Assembly: GCF_001591665.1 (NCBI RefSeq)
Contig: NZ_BCVI01000005.1
Coordinates: 124,001 to 188,000, forward strand
Direction of reading: 5' to 3'
Origin: Neobacillus soli NBRC 102451
GTDB taxonomy: Bacteria; Bacillota; Bacilli; Bacillales; Cytobacillaceae
DNA: 64,000 bases
The notes below the pieces were generated by a model. That model saw only the letters and a program-made list of their open reading frames with translations, searched no databases and was not told the origin of the DNA. Position 1 is the stretch's first letter. Every line of letters begins with the position of its first letter. This document shows positions 16,704 through 25,406 of the stretch, piece by piece. The position numbers and the translations under genes were made by a program.

Positions 16704-17225
16704 TTAAAAACCAAATAAGGAACTTACGATATTTTTCTTTTTCCTTTTTACTTTACTATGGTCAAAGAAGATAGATTTTTCATTTTGTAAAGGTACTTGA
16801 AGCTCGTGCATTTGCCTTTGAAGCAGTTCGAGCTGTTGTGTTAATTCCTTTACACATTCTTGTAAATCTTCTATTTCACGGCGATGCTGAAGGAGCTGAT
16901 AGGAAGTAACCGAATCTGCTTTGGCATTTAGTCCTATTTCTAATTCGCTTACTTTAGAAAATAATTTCGCGAGTGCCTCATTATTTTCTACTGTTTTCAC
17001 AATCCCTTTTCGAGAATTCCTTTTCTCCTTTATAGGTGTTATATCTTGGATTAGTGTTCCACTTTGGAGTTGTTCATGAATTTCTTTTAATTGATCAATA
17101 TCTACGTCATTAAAATAATAATGCCCACGCTCATTTTTTTCCATTGGCAGCCCAAGCTGCTTAACCCAGCGCTGTACTGTACTTGGCGACACTCCTAATA
17201 ATTTTGCCACTTCACTTGTATTCAT
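16704..17225 (-). CDS. racA: Chromosome-anchoring protein RacA
   Basis: Sporulation protein that binds origin-proximal DNA and tethers it to the cell pole via DivIVA. The 173-residue protein has a MerR-like HTH (MNTSEVAKLLGVSPSTVQRWVKQL, in part; then YYFNDVDIDQLKEI), a coiled coil from about residue 85 to 145 (QHRREIEDLQECVKELTQQ), and a basic tail KVKRKKKN. Size and order match B. subtilis RacA (about 184). ATG 17225 has AGGGGG upstream; the frame extends 14 codons 5' without a site. Its neighbour, also minus strand, is another HTH/coiled-coil protein. Confidence 0.85.
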   Translation of the reverse strand: MNTSEVAKLLGVSPSTVQRWVKQLGLPMEKNERGHYYFNDVDIDQLKEIHEQLQSGTLIQDITPIKEKRNSRKGIVKTVENNEALAKLFSKVSELEIGLNAKADSVTSYQLLQHRREIEDLQECVKELTQQLELLQRQMHELQVPLQNEKSIFFDHSKVKRKKKNIVSSLFGF

Positions 17226-17340
17226 TTCGAATCCCCCTAATGATAAGATAAGATGACCCAAGACCACGAGTGACGAAATGCTAAAGTAATTGTTTATTTC
17301 ACAAGAAGTACGCTTCCCATTGGTGCACTAAATTTTTCAG

Positions 17341-18213
17341 TTAAGACCAGAATTTCCACCATCTTTTTTCTCGTGCTGCTGCTACATCTCGATAACTCGC
17401 TAACATTTGTTGGAAAGCTAGTTCTCTTTGCGTAATTTCATGACGGTATTGATTACGCTCTTCAACGAAGAATTCATGATTTTTTGACAGAGCCTCAGAA
17501 AGTCCCAAGATTTCGTTATTAGTTACACCCACGTAATGGGATAACTCTTCTGTAGTTTCTGAAAACTGCTTTGAGAGTGTGAAGATTTCTTCAGAAGTCT
17601 CTATTGAAACAGTAGCGATGCTGTTGGAAAGGTATTGTAATGAGTCAGAGGTCAGAGCAGATCCCTTTTCCACTGTTTCCGATAACGCATGAATTTCAGA
17701 TTTCGTGTTAGCTGTCGATTTGTAAATGGAGTCTGAAAGTGATTTAACCGTTAATAAGGTTCCTTTTGAAATTTCTCTTTTTACCTCGTCTAGCACTTCC
17801 TTACGAACGACACTGCGAATTTCATCCTTTATTTCATTTAAAAACGTTTTTTTATAAGTCTCCATTGCTTCAAAAAATAGATCAGCATTTTTTAAATGGT
17901 GGTCATCAACGTCGTTAGTAGTAACAGATTCGGAAATAATTTCTAATGATAACTCAGGTGTGTTGGAAACATCTTCATTTTCAGGCTCTAGTTTTCTCAG
18001 CAACGATTGGCGTATCATATCCTTACTAAATTTGTTGGCGGACATTTCTTTAATTTCCAGCAGTTGTTCGATTTCCGAATTAGAATAAATTCTGGCGCCT
18101 TGTTTTGAGCGGGGAATCTGGAGCAATTCCTCATATTCTTTTTCCCATTGACGCAAAGTTCCAGGTGCTGTATTTATTCTTTTTGATACTTCTTTTAACG
18201 TATAGGTCATCAT
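17341..18213 (-). CDS. MerR-type HTH coiled-coil protein (DUF3967-like)
   Basis: A 290-residue protein. Residues 1-70 form a MerR-like HTH (YTLKEVSKRINTAPGTLRQW, ARIYSNSEIEQLLEIKEM). Residues 95-270 are a long helical region rich in SET/SDS repeats, and the tail REKRWWKFWS is Trp-rich and basic, as in DUF3967 proteins. That tail could insert into the membrane surface. The architecture parallels RacA next door: DNA binding at the front, coiled coil, and an anchoring end. AAAGGAATGC precedes ATG 18213. Function is not known. Confidence 0.72.
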   Translation of the reverse strand: MMTYTLKEVSKRINTAPGTLRQWEKEYEELLQIPRSKQGARIYSNSEIEQLLEIKEMSANKFSKDMIRQSLLRKLEPENEDVSNTPELSLEIISESVTTNDVDDHHLKNADLFFEAMETYKKTFLNEIKDEIRSVVRKEVLDEVKREISKGTLLTVKSLSDSIYKSTANTKSEIHALSETVEKGSALTSDSLQYLSNSIATVSIETSEEIFTLSKQFSETTEELSHYVGVTNNEILGLSEALSKNHEFFVEERNQYRHEITQRELAFQQMLASYRDVAAAREKRWWKFWS

Positions 18214-18378
18214 ATAAAAGCATTCCTTTCTACCTGAATCTAGGAAATAATTTTTCTTTTATACTAGGTATTCACCATCAACTATCCCATTTTCCTGCAT
18301 CATGACAAAAGCTATCAAAACAAGACTGAAATCACGAAATAACAACATTTTTTCGCGAAAAATGTTACGAAAAAACAA

Positions 18379-18407
18379 TTGACAAACCGACGGTCGGTTT
18401 GTATTAT
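18379..18407 (+). promoter_or_regulatory. Sigma-A promoter with TetR-type operator in the spacer
   Basis: TTGACA, 17 bases, TATTAT. The spacer carries a 21-bp palindrome (18382-18402) with core ACCGACGGTCGGT. A repressor bound there would block RNA polymerase. The same core occurs at 19773, and a TetR gene lies between. Confidence 0.88.
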
Positions 18408-18450
18408 AAATCTATAACATATTGAAGGAAAGAAAGGGGAGGAATAAAAC

Positions 18451-19095
18451 GTGAATGTTTCATCAAAAAAGAAATTGATTCAGACGATTGTGTTAAGTCT
18501 TGTTATAAATGGGGCGATCCCGGTGGTAGTCTATAACCTATTAATGGATTATTACTCAAGCTTTGTCTCGTTATTAATTGCGACATTGATTCCATTAGCG
18601 GATAATCTTTTTCATATCGTGAAATATAGAAAAGCAGATGCATTTGGTTTATTTATGTTGACGGGTTTTGTACTAAGCTTGCTGGCGTTTGTACTTGGAG
18701 GAAACGAAAGGCTCATATTGTTAAGAGAATCGATGGTCACTGGCTTATTAGGGCTCATTTTTATCGGATCATTGTTTTTTGCAAAACCACTGATTTATCA
18801 CTTTGCAATCAGGTTTAGTGCAAGTGATGCCTCAGAAAAGAAGGGACAATTCGAAAAGAATTGGGAGGTTCCATATTTCCGCATAGTCCTAAGGATTATG
18901 ACCGCCATATGGGGGATTGCTCTATTGGGAGAAGCAGTTGTAAAAGTCATCCTCGTATATGAACTGTCGATTTCTGCCTTTTTAGCCATTTCACAACTCA
19001 TTTTTTACAGTGTGATTGGTGCAGCAATTTTATTTACAGTGGCCTATCGCAGGTATGCAAAAACCCGTCTAGATTTAATAACAAATGCACGATAA
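18451..19095 (+). CDS. VC0807-type multi-pass membrane protein
   Basis: A 214-residue integral membrane protein with about six helices. The N-terminal LVINGAIPVVVYNLL...ATLIPLADNLFHIVKYRKAD pattern is typical of VC0807-family proteins (often annotated as septation-protein-A-like). No catalytic motif. GTG 18451 follows GGGGAGG. First gene of a two-gene unit with tetR, under the operator-promoter just upstream. A role as the TetR target, perhaps in envelope stress or transport, is inference. Confidence 0.7.
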   Translation: MNVSSKKKLIQTIVLSLVINGAIPVVVYNLLMDYYSSFVSLLIATLIPLADNLFHIVKYRKADAFGLFMLTGFVLSLLAFVLGGNERLILLRESMVTGLLGLIFIGSLFFAKPLIYHFAIRFSASDASEKKGQFEKNWEVPYFRIVLRIMTAIWGIALLGEAVVKVILVYELSISAFLAISQLIFYSVIGAAILFTVAYRRYAKTRLDLITNAR

Positions 19096-19129
19096 CACAA
19101 CATGAAAATAAGGTAAGGAAGGTATTATT

Positions 19130-19729
19130 ATGGCTAATTCAACTATTTATGATAATCCGAGCTTTCAACACATTCTCTCAACAACTGAAGAAATCATTCT
19201 TGAAAAAGGCTGTAGGAATACAACATTAAAAGACATTATTGAACGATCCGGGCTATCAAAAGGGGCCATCTATCATTATGTTGACAGTAAGGATGAATTA
19301 TTCGGGCTTATCTTAAAATCAAAGATAGAAGAAATGAATGAAAGGTTTCATATGACGATCACTCGTTCCATTAAAGAAGAAAGCCCAAATCATGGCCGGT
19401 TTGGTGTTGTCAGCCAATTTTTTCATTCACGACAAAATACGAATGATATTGGCAATTTAATTTTCATATACTTGTTAAGTCAGGATAATGAAAAGGTGAA
19501 AAAAATTCTTAGCGATATTTTTAGATATAGTAAAGAAACGGGCATTCAATGGATAAAAATGGGTCAGCTTAATGGGGTCATTCCGCCCCATATTGATGCA
19601 GAAAAAATGTCTACACTAATGATGACTTTTTCATACGGTTTACGGGTAACACAATTACTGACCACTGCTGAAGAGGATACCGTTGATGCCAGTGATATTT
19701 TTAAAGTGATCATGAAAACATTAACATAA
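19130..19729 (+). CDS. TetR family regulator
   Basis: 199 residues with an N-terminal HTH (TTLKDIIERSGLSKGAIYHYVDSKDELFGLIL, in part) and a ligand domain of no known specificity. It sits 34 bases after the membrane protein gene, so it is probably co-transcribed and autoregulated. Two near-identical palindromes with core ACCGACNGTCGGT flank the gene cluster, one before the upstream gene and one before the downstream GNAT gene. That makes it the likely repressor of both units. Confidence 0.87.
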   Translation: MANSTIYDNPSFQHILSTTEEIILEKGCRNTTLKDIIERSGLSKGAIYHYVDSKDELFGLILKSKIEEMNERFHMTITRSIKEESPNHGRFGVVSQFFHSRQNTNDIGNLIFIYLLSQDNEKVKKILSDIFRYSKETGIQWIKMGQLNGVIPPHIDAEKMSTLMMTFSYGLRVTQLLTTAEEDTVDASDIFKVIMKTLT

Positions 19730-19772
19730 ATTTATAAATTCCCCTTTTTGGGGGTTTTACAATCTATATCAT

Positions 19773-19785
19773 ACCGACCGTCGGT
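19773..19785 (+). promoter_or_regulatory. Second TetR-type operator
   Basis: ACCGACCGTCGGT, a perfect 13-bp palindrome about 25 bases before the GNAT gene. It matches the core at 18392 at every position but the centre. A short CCCC/GGGG hairpin with T-run lies just before it (19741-19757). Confidence 0.83.
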
Positions 19786-19809
19786 TTATTAAAAGATGAG
19801 GTGAAAGGG

Positions 19810-20313
19810 ATGGAGATTCACTCCATTGGACTAAAGGAAATAAAGAATGTAAATCAATTTTATGCTGAGATTACGGCTGATTTAAGGGAAAAGGGTGTTA
19901 ACCAGTGGGATCGGTTTTACCCTAATCGATTTGTTATCAAAGCAGATATAAAAAAAGGAAATCTTTTTGGGATACTGTCAGACCAAAAGGTAGTCGGTGC
20001 CGTGGCGCTTGATACGAATGAAAGCAAAAAGTACCGGGATCTTTTATGGAAGGATGTCAATGGCTCGCCCTTAATTATCCATCGCTTAGCGGTTCACCCG
20101 CGGTACCAAGGAAATGGTTATGGGAAGAAGCTGCTCCATTTTTCAGAGGATTATGCACGTACAAATGGGCATACCAGTATTCGTCTTGATGTGTTCAGTG
20201 ATAATCCCGGGGCGGTAACTATGTATGAACGAGCAGGGTTTCAAGAACGAGGAATGATTCGATTTCCATTTCGAAAAGTACCATATAAATGTTTTGAAAA
20301 AATTATCGGATAG
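19810..20313 (+). CDS. GNAT family N-acetyltransferase
   Basis: 167 residues. Acetyl-CoA-binding core: LIIHRLAVHPRYQGNGYGKKLLHF (motif A, QGNGYG), followed by SIRLDVFSDNPGAVTMYERAGF (motif B). ATG 19810 is favoured, six bases after AGGTGA; the GTG at 19801 lies within the site. It follows the TetR operator and shares a transcript with the DUF2306 gene. Substrate unknown. Confidence 0.85.
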   Translation: MEIHSIGLKEIKNVNQFYAEITADLREKGVNQWDRFYPNRFVIKADIKKGNLFGILSDQKVVGAVALDTNESKKYRDLLWKDVNGSPLIIHRLAVHPRYQGNGYGKKLLHFSEDYARTNGHTSIRLDVFSDNPGAVTMYERAGFQERGMIRFPFRKVPYKCFEKIIG

Positions 20314-20326
20314 GGAGAAATTTAAA

Positions 20327-20989
20327 ATGCAGATTGAGACAAAAAGGAAACTTACAATTGGCGCATTATATTTTACGATTGCACTATTTGCAGTTTATAT
20401 CTTTGTTATGTTCCTACTAAATGGAGTAGAGTGGTCACCAATCGTTAAGGGGAAAATGAAAAATCCGGATTTTTCATTGACAATGTGGAAATTGTTTTTC
20501 TACCCTCATATTTTCTTGGGTACCATCTCTCTTGCGATTGGTCCTTTTCAATTGACGAAAATCAGCCGAAGGAAACCTAAGTTGCATAAAATGTTAGGGA
20601 AAATTTATGCAGTGGCGATTTTTATAAATATCCTGGTCGTACCGTATATTTCTCTTTCTGCAACAGGTGGGAGGGGAACTATGATTGCCTTTCTTGTCTT
20701 AAATGCGCTTTGGCTGTGGACGACTGCCATGGGGGTAATCAAGGCAACTCAGCGCAAAATCAGCGCGCATAAAGAGTGGATCCTAAGAAGTTATGCGATT
20801 ACATGGGTATTCGTCACTTTTAGAATTGTCGTCATTCCCTTTTCACTATTTTTGGATAGTTCAGTAGCCTTTCCAATCGCCGTATACCTCGCCATTGTCA
20901 TAAACCTATTATTTGTGGAATGGCGGAAGCAGAAAAATAAGAAACTTCCTTCAGGACGAAAAATCCCAGCCTCAAATCCGGTCATATAA
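20327..20989 (+). CDS. DUF2306-like membrane protein
   Basis: A 220-residue protein with about six to seven helices. Conserved motifs are FYPHIFLGTISLAIGPFQL, HKMLGKIYAVAIF and ISAHKEWILRSYAITWVFVTFR (in part), with several His at helix ends, characteristic of the DUF2306 (cytochrome b561-like) family; heme binding is possible but unproven. ATG 20327 has AGGGAGA upstream and starts 13 bases after the GNAT stop. Part of the TetR-controlled unit. Confidence 0.75.
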   Translation: MQIETKRKLTIGALYFTIALFAVYIFVMFLLNGVEWSPIVKGKMKNPDFSLTMWKLFFYPHIFLGTISLAIGPFQLTKISRRKPKLHKMLGKIYAVAIFINILVVPYISLSATGGRGTMIAFLVLNALWLWTTAMGVIKATQRKISAHKEWILRSYAITWVFVTFRIVVIPFSLFLDSSVAFPIAVYLAIVINLLFVEWRKQKNKKLPSGRKIPASNPVI

Positions 20990-21080
20990 TTCTTAACTGG
21001 ATAATATAAAGGATTCCTAGCAAGTCATTGGGGAACAATAACAAGGAACGATATCCTAATGACATAAAGCGAGGAATTCT

Positions 21081-21815
21081 ATGAAAAAGTTTTTATTGCT
21101 ATTTCTGTTTCTTCTTATCTTGGGACGAACGGAAGCGGCAGCAGCTGTGCAGAAAGTGCCTATCTTAGTTTATCATTCTATTGAGGAATATCATGGACAT
21201 GGGTCTAAGGAGCTTTATGTAACACCGGAGAATTTTGAGAAGCAAATGAGCTACTTAAGAAATCATGGCTATACCTTATTAACCTTTGAACACTGGCAGG
21301 ATAGGAAGAAGGTAAACAAACCGATTTTTATTACCTTCGATGATGGATACAAAAATAATCTAAACGCCTTCGCCATCCTTCAAAAGCTAAAAACAGAACA
21401 GTATAAGCCTACAGCGACTATGTTTGTTATTTCTGATTTTATTGGTAATGCAAACCGGTTATCCAAAGCGGATCTTAAAAAGATGGCGGATTCAGGTCTA
21501 ATCTCCGTCCAGTCACATACGGCTACTCATCCGGATTTGACGAAGGTGAAAAATTGGACCTATGAGCTAAAAGAGTCGAAAGAAAAAATTCAGAAAATAA
21601 CAGGCAAACCGGTGATTGCTCTTTCCTATCCATATGGGAACAGCGATGAACAGGTGGTGAAGGAAACGAAGAAATACTATTTATTTGGATTGACTACCAC
21701 ACCGGGGCCTTTTTCTGAAACCGGGATAAAAGATGAGCCTTACCTGTTTCCGAGAACTTATGTAAAGTATTCAACCACCCTCAAAGAGTTTATGCAGGTG
21801 GTAGAGGTTAAATAA
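21081..21815 (+). CDS. Secreted polysaccharide deacetylase
   Basis: A 244-residue NodB-fold hydrolase with a signal peptide (KKFLLLFLFLLILGRTEAAA). Motif 1 is FITFDDGYKNN (catalytic Asp and metal Asp), motif 2 SHTATHPDL (metal His pair), motif 3 ALSYPYGNSD. It probably deacetylates an N-acetylglucosamine polymer in the wall or an exopolysaccharide. GCGAGGA precedes ATG. Single gene. Confidence 0.9.
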   Translation: MKKFLLLFLFLLILGRTEAAAAVQKVPILVYHSIEEYHGHGSKELYVTPENFEKQMSYLRNHGYTLLTFEHWQDRKKVNKPIFITFDDGYKNNLNAFAILQKLKTEQYKPTATMFVISDFIGNANRLSKADLKKMADSGLISVQSHTATHPDLTKVKNWTYELKESKEKIQKITGKPVIALSYPYGNSDEQVVKETKKYYLFGLTTTPGPFSETGIKDEPYLFPRTYVKYSTTLKEFMQVVEVK

Positions 21816-21967
21816 AGTAAATGGATTCTTTTTAAATAAGTAATTGATTTTGTTATAGCTAGTATTACTTGAGAAATAATATTGTAAACTAGCAGAAATC
21901 TCTATGTAATCAAACCCCGTTATAATAGTGTAATCATAATCTAGACTCTATTAGGGCAGGTGTTTAT

Positions 21968-22315
21968 ATGGAAGAGACAATCGCAAAATCCTATTTGCAG
22001 AAATCACTAAATGAGTGGAAGGATGATATTTCTGTCGTTCTTGCTGAAATTGGTAATGAATATGATGAAGTATCACAGGAATTGAAAGTGTACTCCTATA
22101 AATATGGAATCACCAAGCAAGTAATTCAATCGACGGTTAATGAAGAAATTATCGAGAAAATTCGGGATATGTACCATAAACCTTTTGAGGAGAGTTATAA
22201 TCAACTGAAAGAATACATGCGTGATCTTGAGGAAAAAAGAAGAGTTTTTCAAATGTTTATTCAAAAAATTGATGAAGTAACAAGAAAAGAATCTGCAAAG
22301 ATTACCACTTATTAG
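21968..22315 (+). CDS. Hypothetical helical protein, 115 residues
   Basis: Almost entirely helical and charged; residues 70-105 (YNQLKEYMRDLEEKRRVFQMF) have heptad character. No signal peptide, membrane segment or motif that I recognise. A start after TTAGGGCAGGTG and a terminator 30 bases behind the stop support a real gene. Function unknown. Confidence 0.65.
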   Translation: MEETIAKSYLQKSLNEWKDDISVVLAEIGNEYDEVSQELKVYSYKYGITKQVIQSTVNEEIIEKIRDMYHKPFEESYNQLKEYMRDLEEKRRVFQMFIQKIDEVTRKESAKITTY

Positions 22316-22345
22316 CAATCTAATTCTCCAGCCAAATTTCGTAAG

Positions 22346-22381
22346 CAACCCAATCCATTAACTGATTGGGTTGTTTTTTTA
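22346..22381 (+). terminator. Intrinsic terminator
   Basis: CAACCCAATC and GATTGGGTTG with an eight-base loop, followed by eight T. Confidence 0.93.
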
Positions 22382-22480
22382 TGAAAATAAAAGGGTTTTT
22401 TTAGATGGAGGGAGCGGACCGGTATGAAAGTGTCCTGCATATATTGATTAACAGGACTAAAATTGTGAGGTGTGAAACAA

Positions 22481-23983
22481 ATGATCACCGCTGCTATTGG
22501 AAGTAAAACCTATCGAATTCCTAATAACCTTGAGGAATATTTTCAAACGTTTCGCTCACAAGTGATCGGGATGGACCAGGAGTTTGATTCTCCTTATGGA
22601 AAAAAGAAAATCATTTATGCTGACTGGGTGGCTAGCGGGCGTCTTTACCGACCAATTGAGCAAAAGATTTCTGAGGTATTCGGGCCATTTATGGCAAATA
22701 CGCATACAGAATCAAATATAACCAGCTTAATGATGACTGGAATATATAAGCAATCGAAAAATATTATTAAGGAACATGTCAATGCGGATCAGTATGATGC
22801 CGTCATCCTCGATGGCTTTGGGATGACTGCTGTAATCAATAAATTTCAGCGGATATTAGGAATAAGGGTACATGAAAAGTGGAAAGACCGTCTGAAGCTA
22901 TCTGAAAGTGAAAGACCAGTTATTTTCTTAACGCATATGGAACATCATTCGAATCATACCTCCTGGCTCGAGACCCTGGGGGATGTGGTGGTACTTAGCC
23001 CTGACGCGCATGGAAGAGTGGATGTAAAACAACTGGAACAGCTCCTCTATCGTTTTAAAGAACGTAAAATGAAAATTGGCTCGTTTACGGCCTGCTCGAA
23101 TGTAACTGGAATCAAAACACCCTATCATCAATTAGCGAAAATCATGCATCAACATGGCGGGCTCTGTTTTGTTGACTTTGCCGCATCAGCACCCTATGAA
23201 ACGATTGATATGCACCCGTTTGATCCTCTCGAAAAACTTGATGCCGTACTTTTCTCACCGCACAAGTTTTTAGGGGGGCCTGGAACGAGTGGCGTTTTGG
23301 TTTTTGATAGAAGATTATATTCGAACAAGGTTCCGGATCATCCAGGAGGGGGGACAGTTACTTGGACAAATCCCTGGGGCGAACATAAATATTATGCTGA
23401 CATCGAGCTACGGGAAGATGGAGGGACACCAGGGATTCTTCAGGCTATTCGAACGGCTCTTTGCTTAAATTTGAAAAATCGGATGGGTGTTGAAAATATT
23501 TTAAAGAGAGAGAAAGAACAATTAGAATTATTATTACCTCATCTAGAAGAAATTTCAGGATTTCATCTATTAGATGGTCATATAAGGGACCGCTTAGGTA
23601 TTATTTCATTTTCAATTGAAAACATTCATTATAATTTAATCGTTCGCTTGCTAAATGATCGGTATGGCATTCAAGTAAGGGGCGGTTGTTCTTGTGCAGG
23701 AACCTACGGCCATTATCTATTTCAGTTGGATAAGAAAACCTCCGGGCAGATAACCGGAAAAATTAATCAAGGGGATTTATCGGATAAACCGGGGTGGGTC
23801 CGCTTTTCATTACATCCAATTATGACAAATGAGGAAATTCTCTTGTTTGTAAAGGCAATCAAAGAAATTATTATAAACATTGACAATTGGAAAAAGGATT
23901 ATGTATATGATGCAGCAAGTAATGATTATTTTTATCTAAATCATATTAGAGAAGATATGTCGCCACTTTTTCGCTTCGAATGA
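22481..23983 (+). CDS. Class V aminotransferase (cysteine desulfurase-like)
   Basis: PLP enzyme of about 500 residues, longer than NifS/SufS (about 400). The PLP lysine is in FSPHKFLGGPGTSG, the His/Asp cofactor positions in CFVDFAASAPY, and GGCSCAGTYGH near residue 410 has two Cys in the region where cysteine desulfurases carry the active-site Cys. The N-terminal YADWVASGRLYRPIE is a family start motif. ATG 22481 follows GAGGTG by seven bases. The gene stands alone, without suf or isc partners, so a role in Fe-S assembly is unlikely; substrate unknown. Confidence 0.82.
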   Translation: MITAAIGSKTYRIPNNLEEYFQTFRSQVIGMDQEFDSPYGKKKIIYADWVASGRLYRPIEQKISEVFGPFMANTHTESNITSLMMTGIYKQSKNIIKEHVNADQYDAVILDGFGMTAVINKFQRILGIRVHEKWKDRLKLSESERPVIFLTHMEHHSNHTSWLETLGDVVVLSPDAHGRVDVKQLEQLLYRFKERKMKIGSFTACSNVTGIKTPYHQLAKIMHQHGGLCFVDFAASAPYETIDMHPFDPLEKLDAVLFSPHKFLGGPGTSGVLVFDRRLYSNKVPDHPGGGTVTWTNPWGEHKYYADIELREDGGTPGILQAIRTALCLNLKNRMGVENILKREKEQLELLLPHLEEISGFHLLDGHIRDRLGIISFSIENIHYNLIVRLLNDRYGIQVRGGCSCAGTYGHYLFQLDKKTSGQITGKINQGDLSDKPGWVRFSLHPIMTNEEILLFVKAIKEIIINIDNWKKDYVYDAASNDYFYLNHIREDMSPLFRFE

Positions 23984-24094
23984 TGGATTATAATGGTCAA
24001 TAATGACCAATTATTTTGTCTTTAGAGGACTTATTTCAATACAAGCAACGGCTAACTTGGTAGGGCATATGCTATCTGAGAAAGGTGGGATAGC

Positions 24095-24583
24095 ATGATT
24101 CATATTGTTAAGCCTGGTGAAACACTTGGTGTTATTTCAGTAAATTATCGAGTGAGCCTTCAACGTCTTTATGCTGCAAATCCCGGGGTTGGCCATTTGC
24201 ACGCGGGTCAAAAAATTCAAATTCCTGGTTTGCCAGAACCGGGTGCCATACCTTACTCCATTCAAATATCGGTAGGGAAGAGAAGACTATCATTATACAA
24301 TAATGGAAAGCTGGTGAAAATTTATCCGATTGCCGTTGGAAAAATGCTGACACATACGCCGACGGGGGATTTTGTCATTGTTAATCGGGAATATAATCCA
24401 GGGGGTCCATTTGGTGTCTTGTGGCTTTCCCTTTCAAAACAAGGCTATGAGATTCATGGTACGAACAATCCTAGTTCGATTGGAAAAGCGGTCTCTCATG
24501 GCTGCGTAAGAATGTATAATCGAGATGTACTGCAGCTCGCCGAAATGGTACCCAATGGAACAAAAGTTAGTATTCGCCCCTAG
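24095..24583 (+). CDS. ykuD: L,D-transpeptidase with LysM domain
   Basis: Same architecture and length (162 residues) as B. subtilis YkuD: an N-terminal LysM ([20 protein letters not shown]) that binds peptidoglycan, then a YkuD catalytic domain with H121 ([13 protein letters not shown]) and Cys137 in SHGCVRM. No signal peptide, as in YkuD. It makes or edits 3-3 cross-links; in B. subtilis it is linked to spore cortex. AAAGGTGGG lies upstream. Confidence 0.9.
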   Translation: MIHIVKPGETLGVISVNYRVSLQRLYAANPGVGHLHAGQKIQIPGLPEPGAIPYSIQISVGKRRLSLYNNGKLVKIYPIAVGKMLTHTPTGDFVIVNREYNPGGPFGVLWLSLSKQGYEIHGTNNPSSIGKAVSHGCVRMYNRDVLQLAEMVPNGTKVSIRP

Positions 24584-24607
24584 ATTTATAAGTGGATAGA
24601 ATAACAC

Positions 24608-24637
24608 AAAAAAGGGCCGTAAATCAGCCTTTTTTTA
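24608..24637 (+). terminator. Terminator after the L,D-transpeptidase gene
   Basis: AAAAAAGGGC and GCCTTTTTTT pair imperfectly (one bulged G), with a run of seven T. Confidence 0.75.
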
Positions 24638-24746
24638 ATTATTTTTTTATAGGGTTTAAAATCCAACTTAAATGGGGAATTTTATTGAGGCATAGGTAAT
24701 AATTTACAGGTTAATATTAACTTCGTTCCTAATAGGAGGCATGGCA

Positions 24747-25049
24747 ATGCAATTAATACCTCGTGAGATTGATAAGCTCATGATTGTTGTCGCAGCTGAT
24801 GTTGCGAAAAGAAGAAGAGAAAGAGGCTTGAAATTAAATTACCCTGAAGCAGTAGCATACATCACCTATGAAGTGTTAGAAGGTGCAAGGGATGGAAGAA
24901 CTGTAGCAGAATTGATGGAATATGGGGCCACCATTTTGAGGCGTGAAGATGTAATGGATGGAATTCCAGACATCATTGACGACATTCAAGTAGAGGCCAC
25001 CTTTCCGGATGGCACGAAACTAGTGACCGTCCATGATCCAATACGATAA
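24747..25049 (+). CDS. ureA: Urease gamma subunit
   Basis: 100 residues, the normal UreA length. [19 protein letters not shown] and [20 protein letters not shown] are family landmarks. The second ATG (24747) is chosen because AGGAGG abuts the first one (24741) and is seven bases from the second. First of seven urease genes in order ABCEFGD. The upstream 150 bases hold a palindrome GTTAATATTAAC (24710-24721) but no convincing TnrA/GlnR box or promoter. Confidence 0.95.
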   Translation: MQLIPREIDKLMIVVAADVAKRRRERGLKLNYPEAVAYITYEVLEGARDGRTVAELMEYGATILRREDVMDGIPDIIDDIQVEATFPDGTKLVTVHDPIR

Positions 25050-25070
25050 ATCGGGAGGAGGCGTACACGA

Positions 25071-25406
25071 ATGGAAATAGAAATGGAACCTGGGCAGCTA
25101 TTCTTAAAAGAGGAACCAATTATTTGTAATGAAGGAAGAGACAAATTAAGACTGAAGGTAACCAATACAGGAGATCGTCCGGTCCAAATAGGGTCTCACT
25201 TTCATTTTTTTGAAGTAAATGAATCCCTTCAATTCAATCGGGAAAAAGCGTTTGGAAAACGGTTGAATGTCCCCGCTGGTGCTGCCGTTCGCTTTGAACC
25301 TGGTGATGAAAAAGAAATAGAATTGGTCTGTTTCGCGGGGGAAAGGAAAGTTTACGGGTTTAATAATAAAACCGATGGTTCTGTAGAAAGTGGGTGTGGA
25401 AAATGA
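25071..25406 (+). CDS. ureB: Urease beta subunit
   Basis: 111 residues. Family motifs [21 protein letters not shown] and [17 protein letters not shown] are clear. It forms the (UreABC)3 core enzyme. GGGAGGAGG precedes the ATG, and its stop overlaps the ureC start. Confidence 0.95.
   Translation: MEIEMEPGQLFLKEEPIICNEGRDKLRLKVTNTGDRPVQIGSHFHFFEVNESLQFNREKAFGKRLNVPAGAAVRFEPGDEKEIELVCFAGERKVYGFNNKTDGSVESGCGK

Noticed and set aside
24692..24721. TnrA/GlnR site before the urease operon
   Set aside because: TTACA is present, but no TGTnA lies at the needed seven-base distance.
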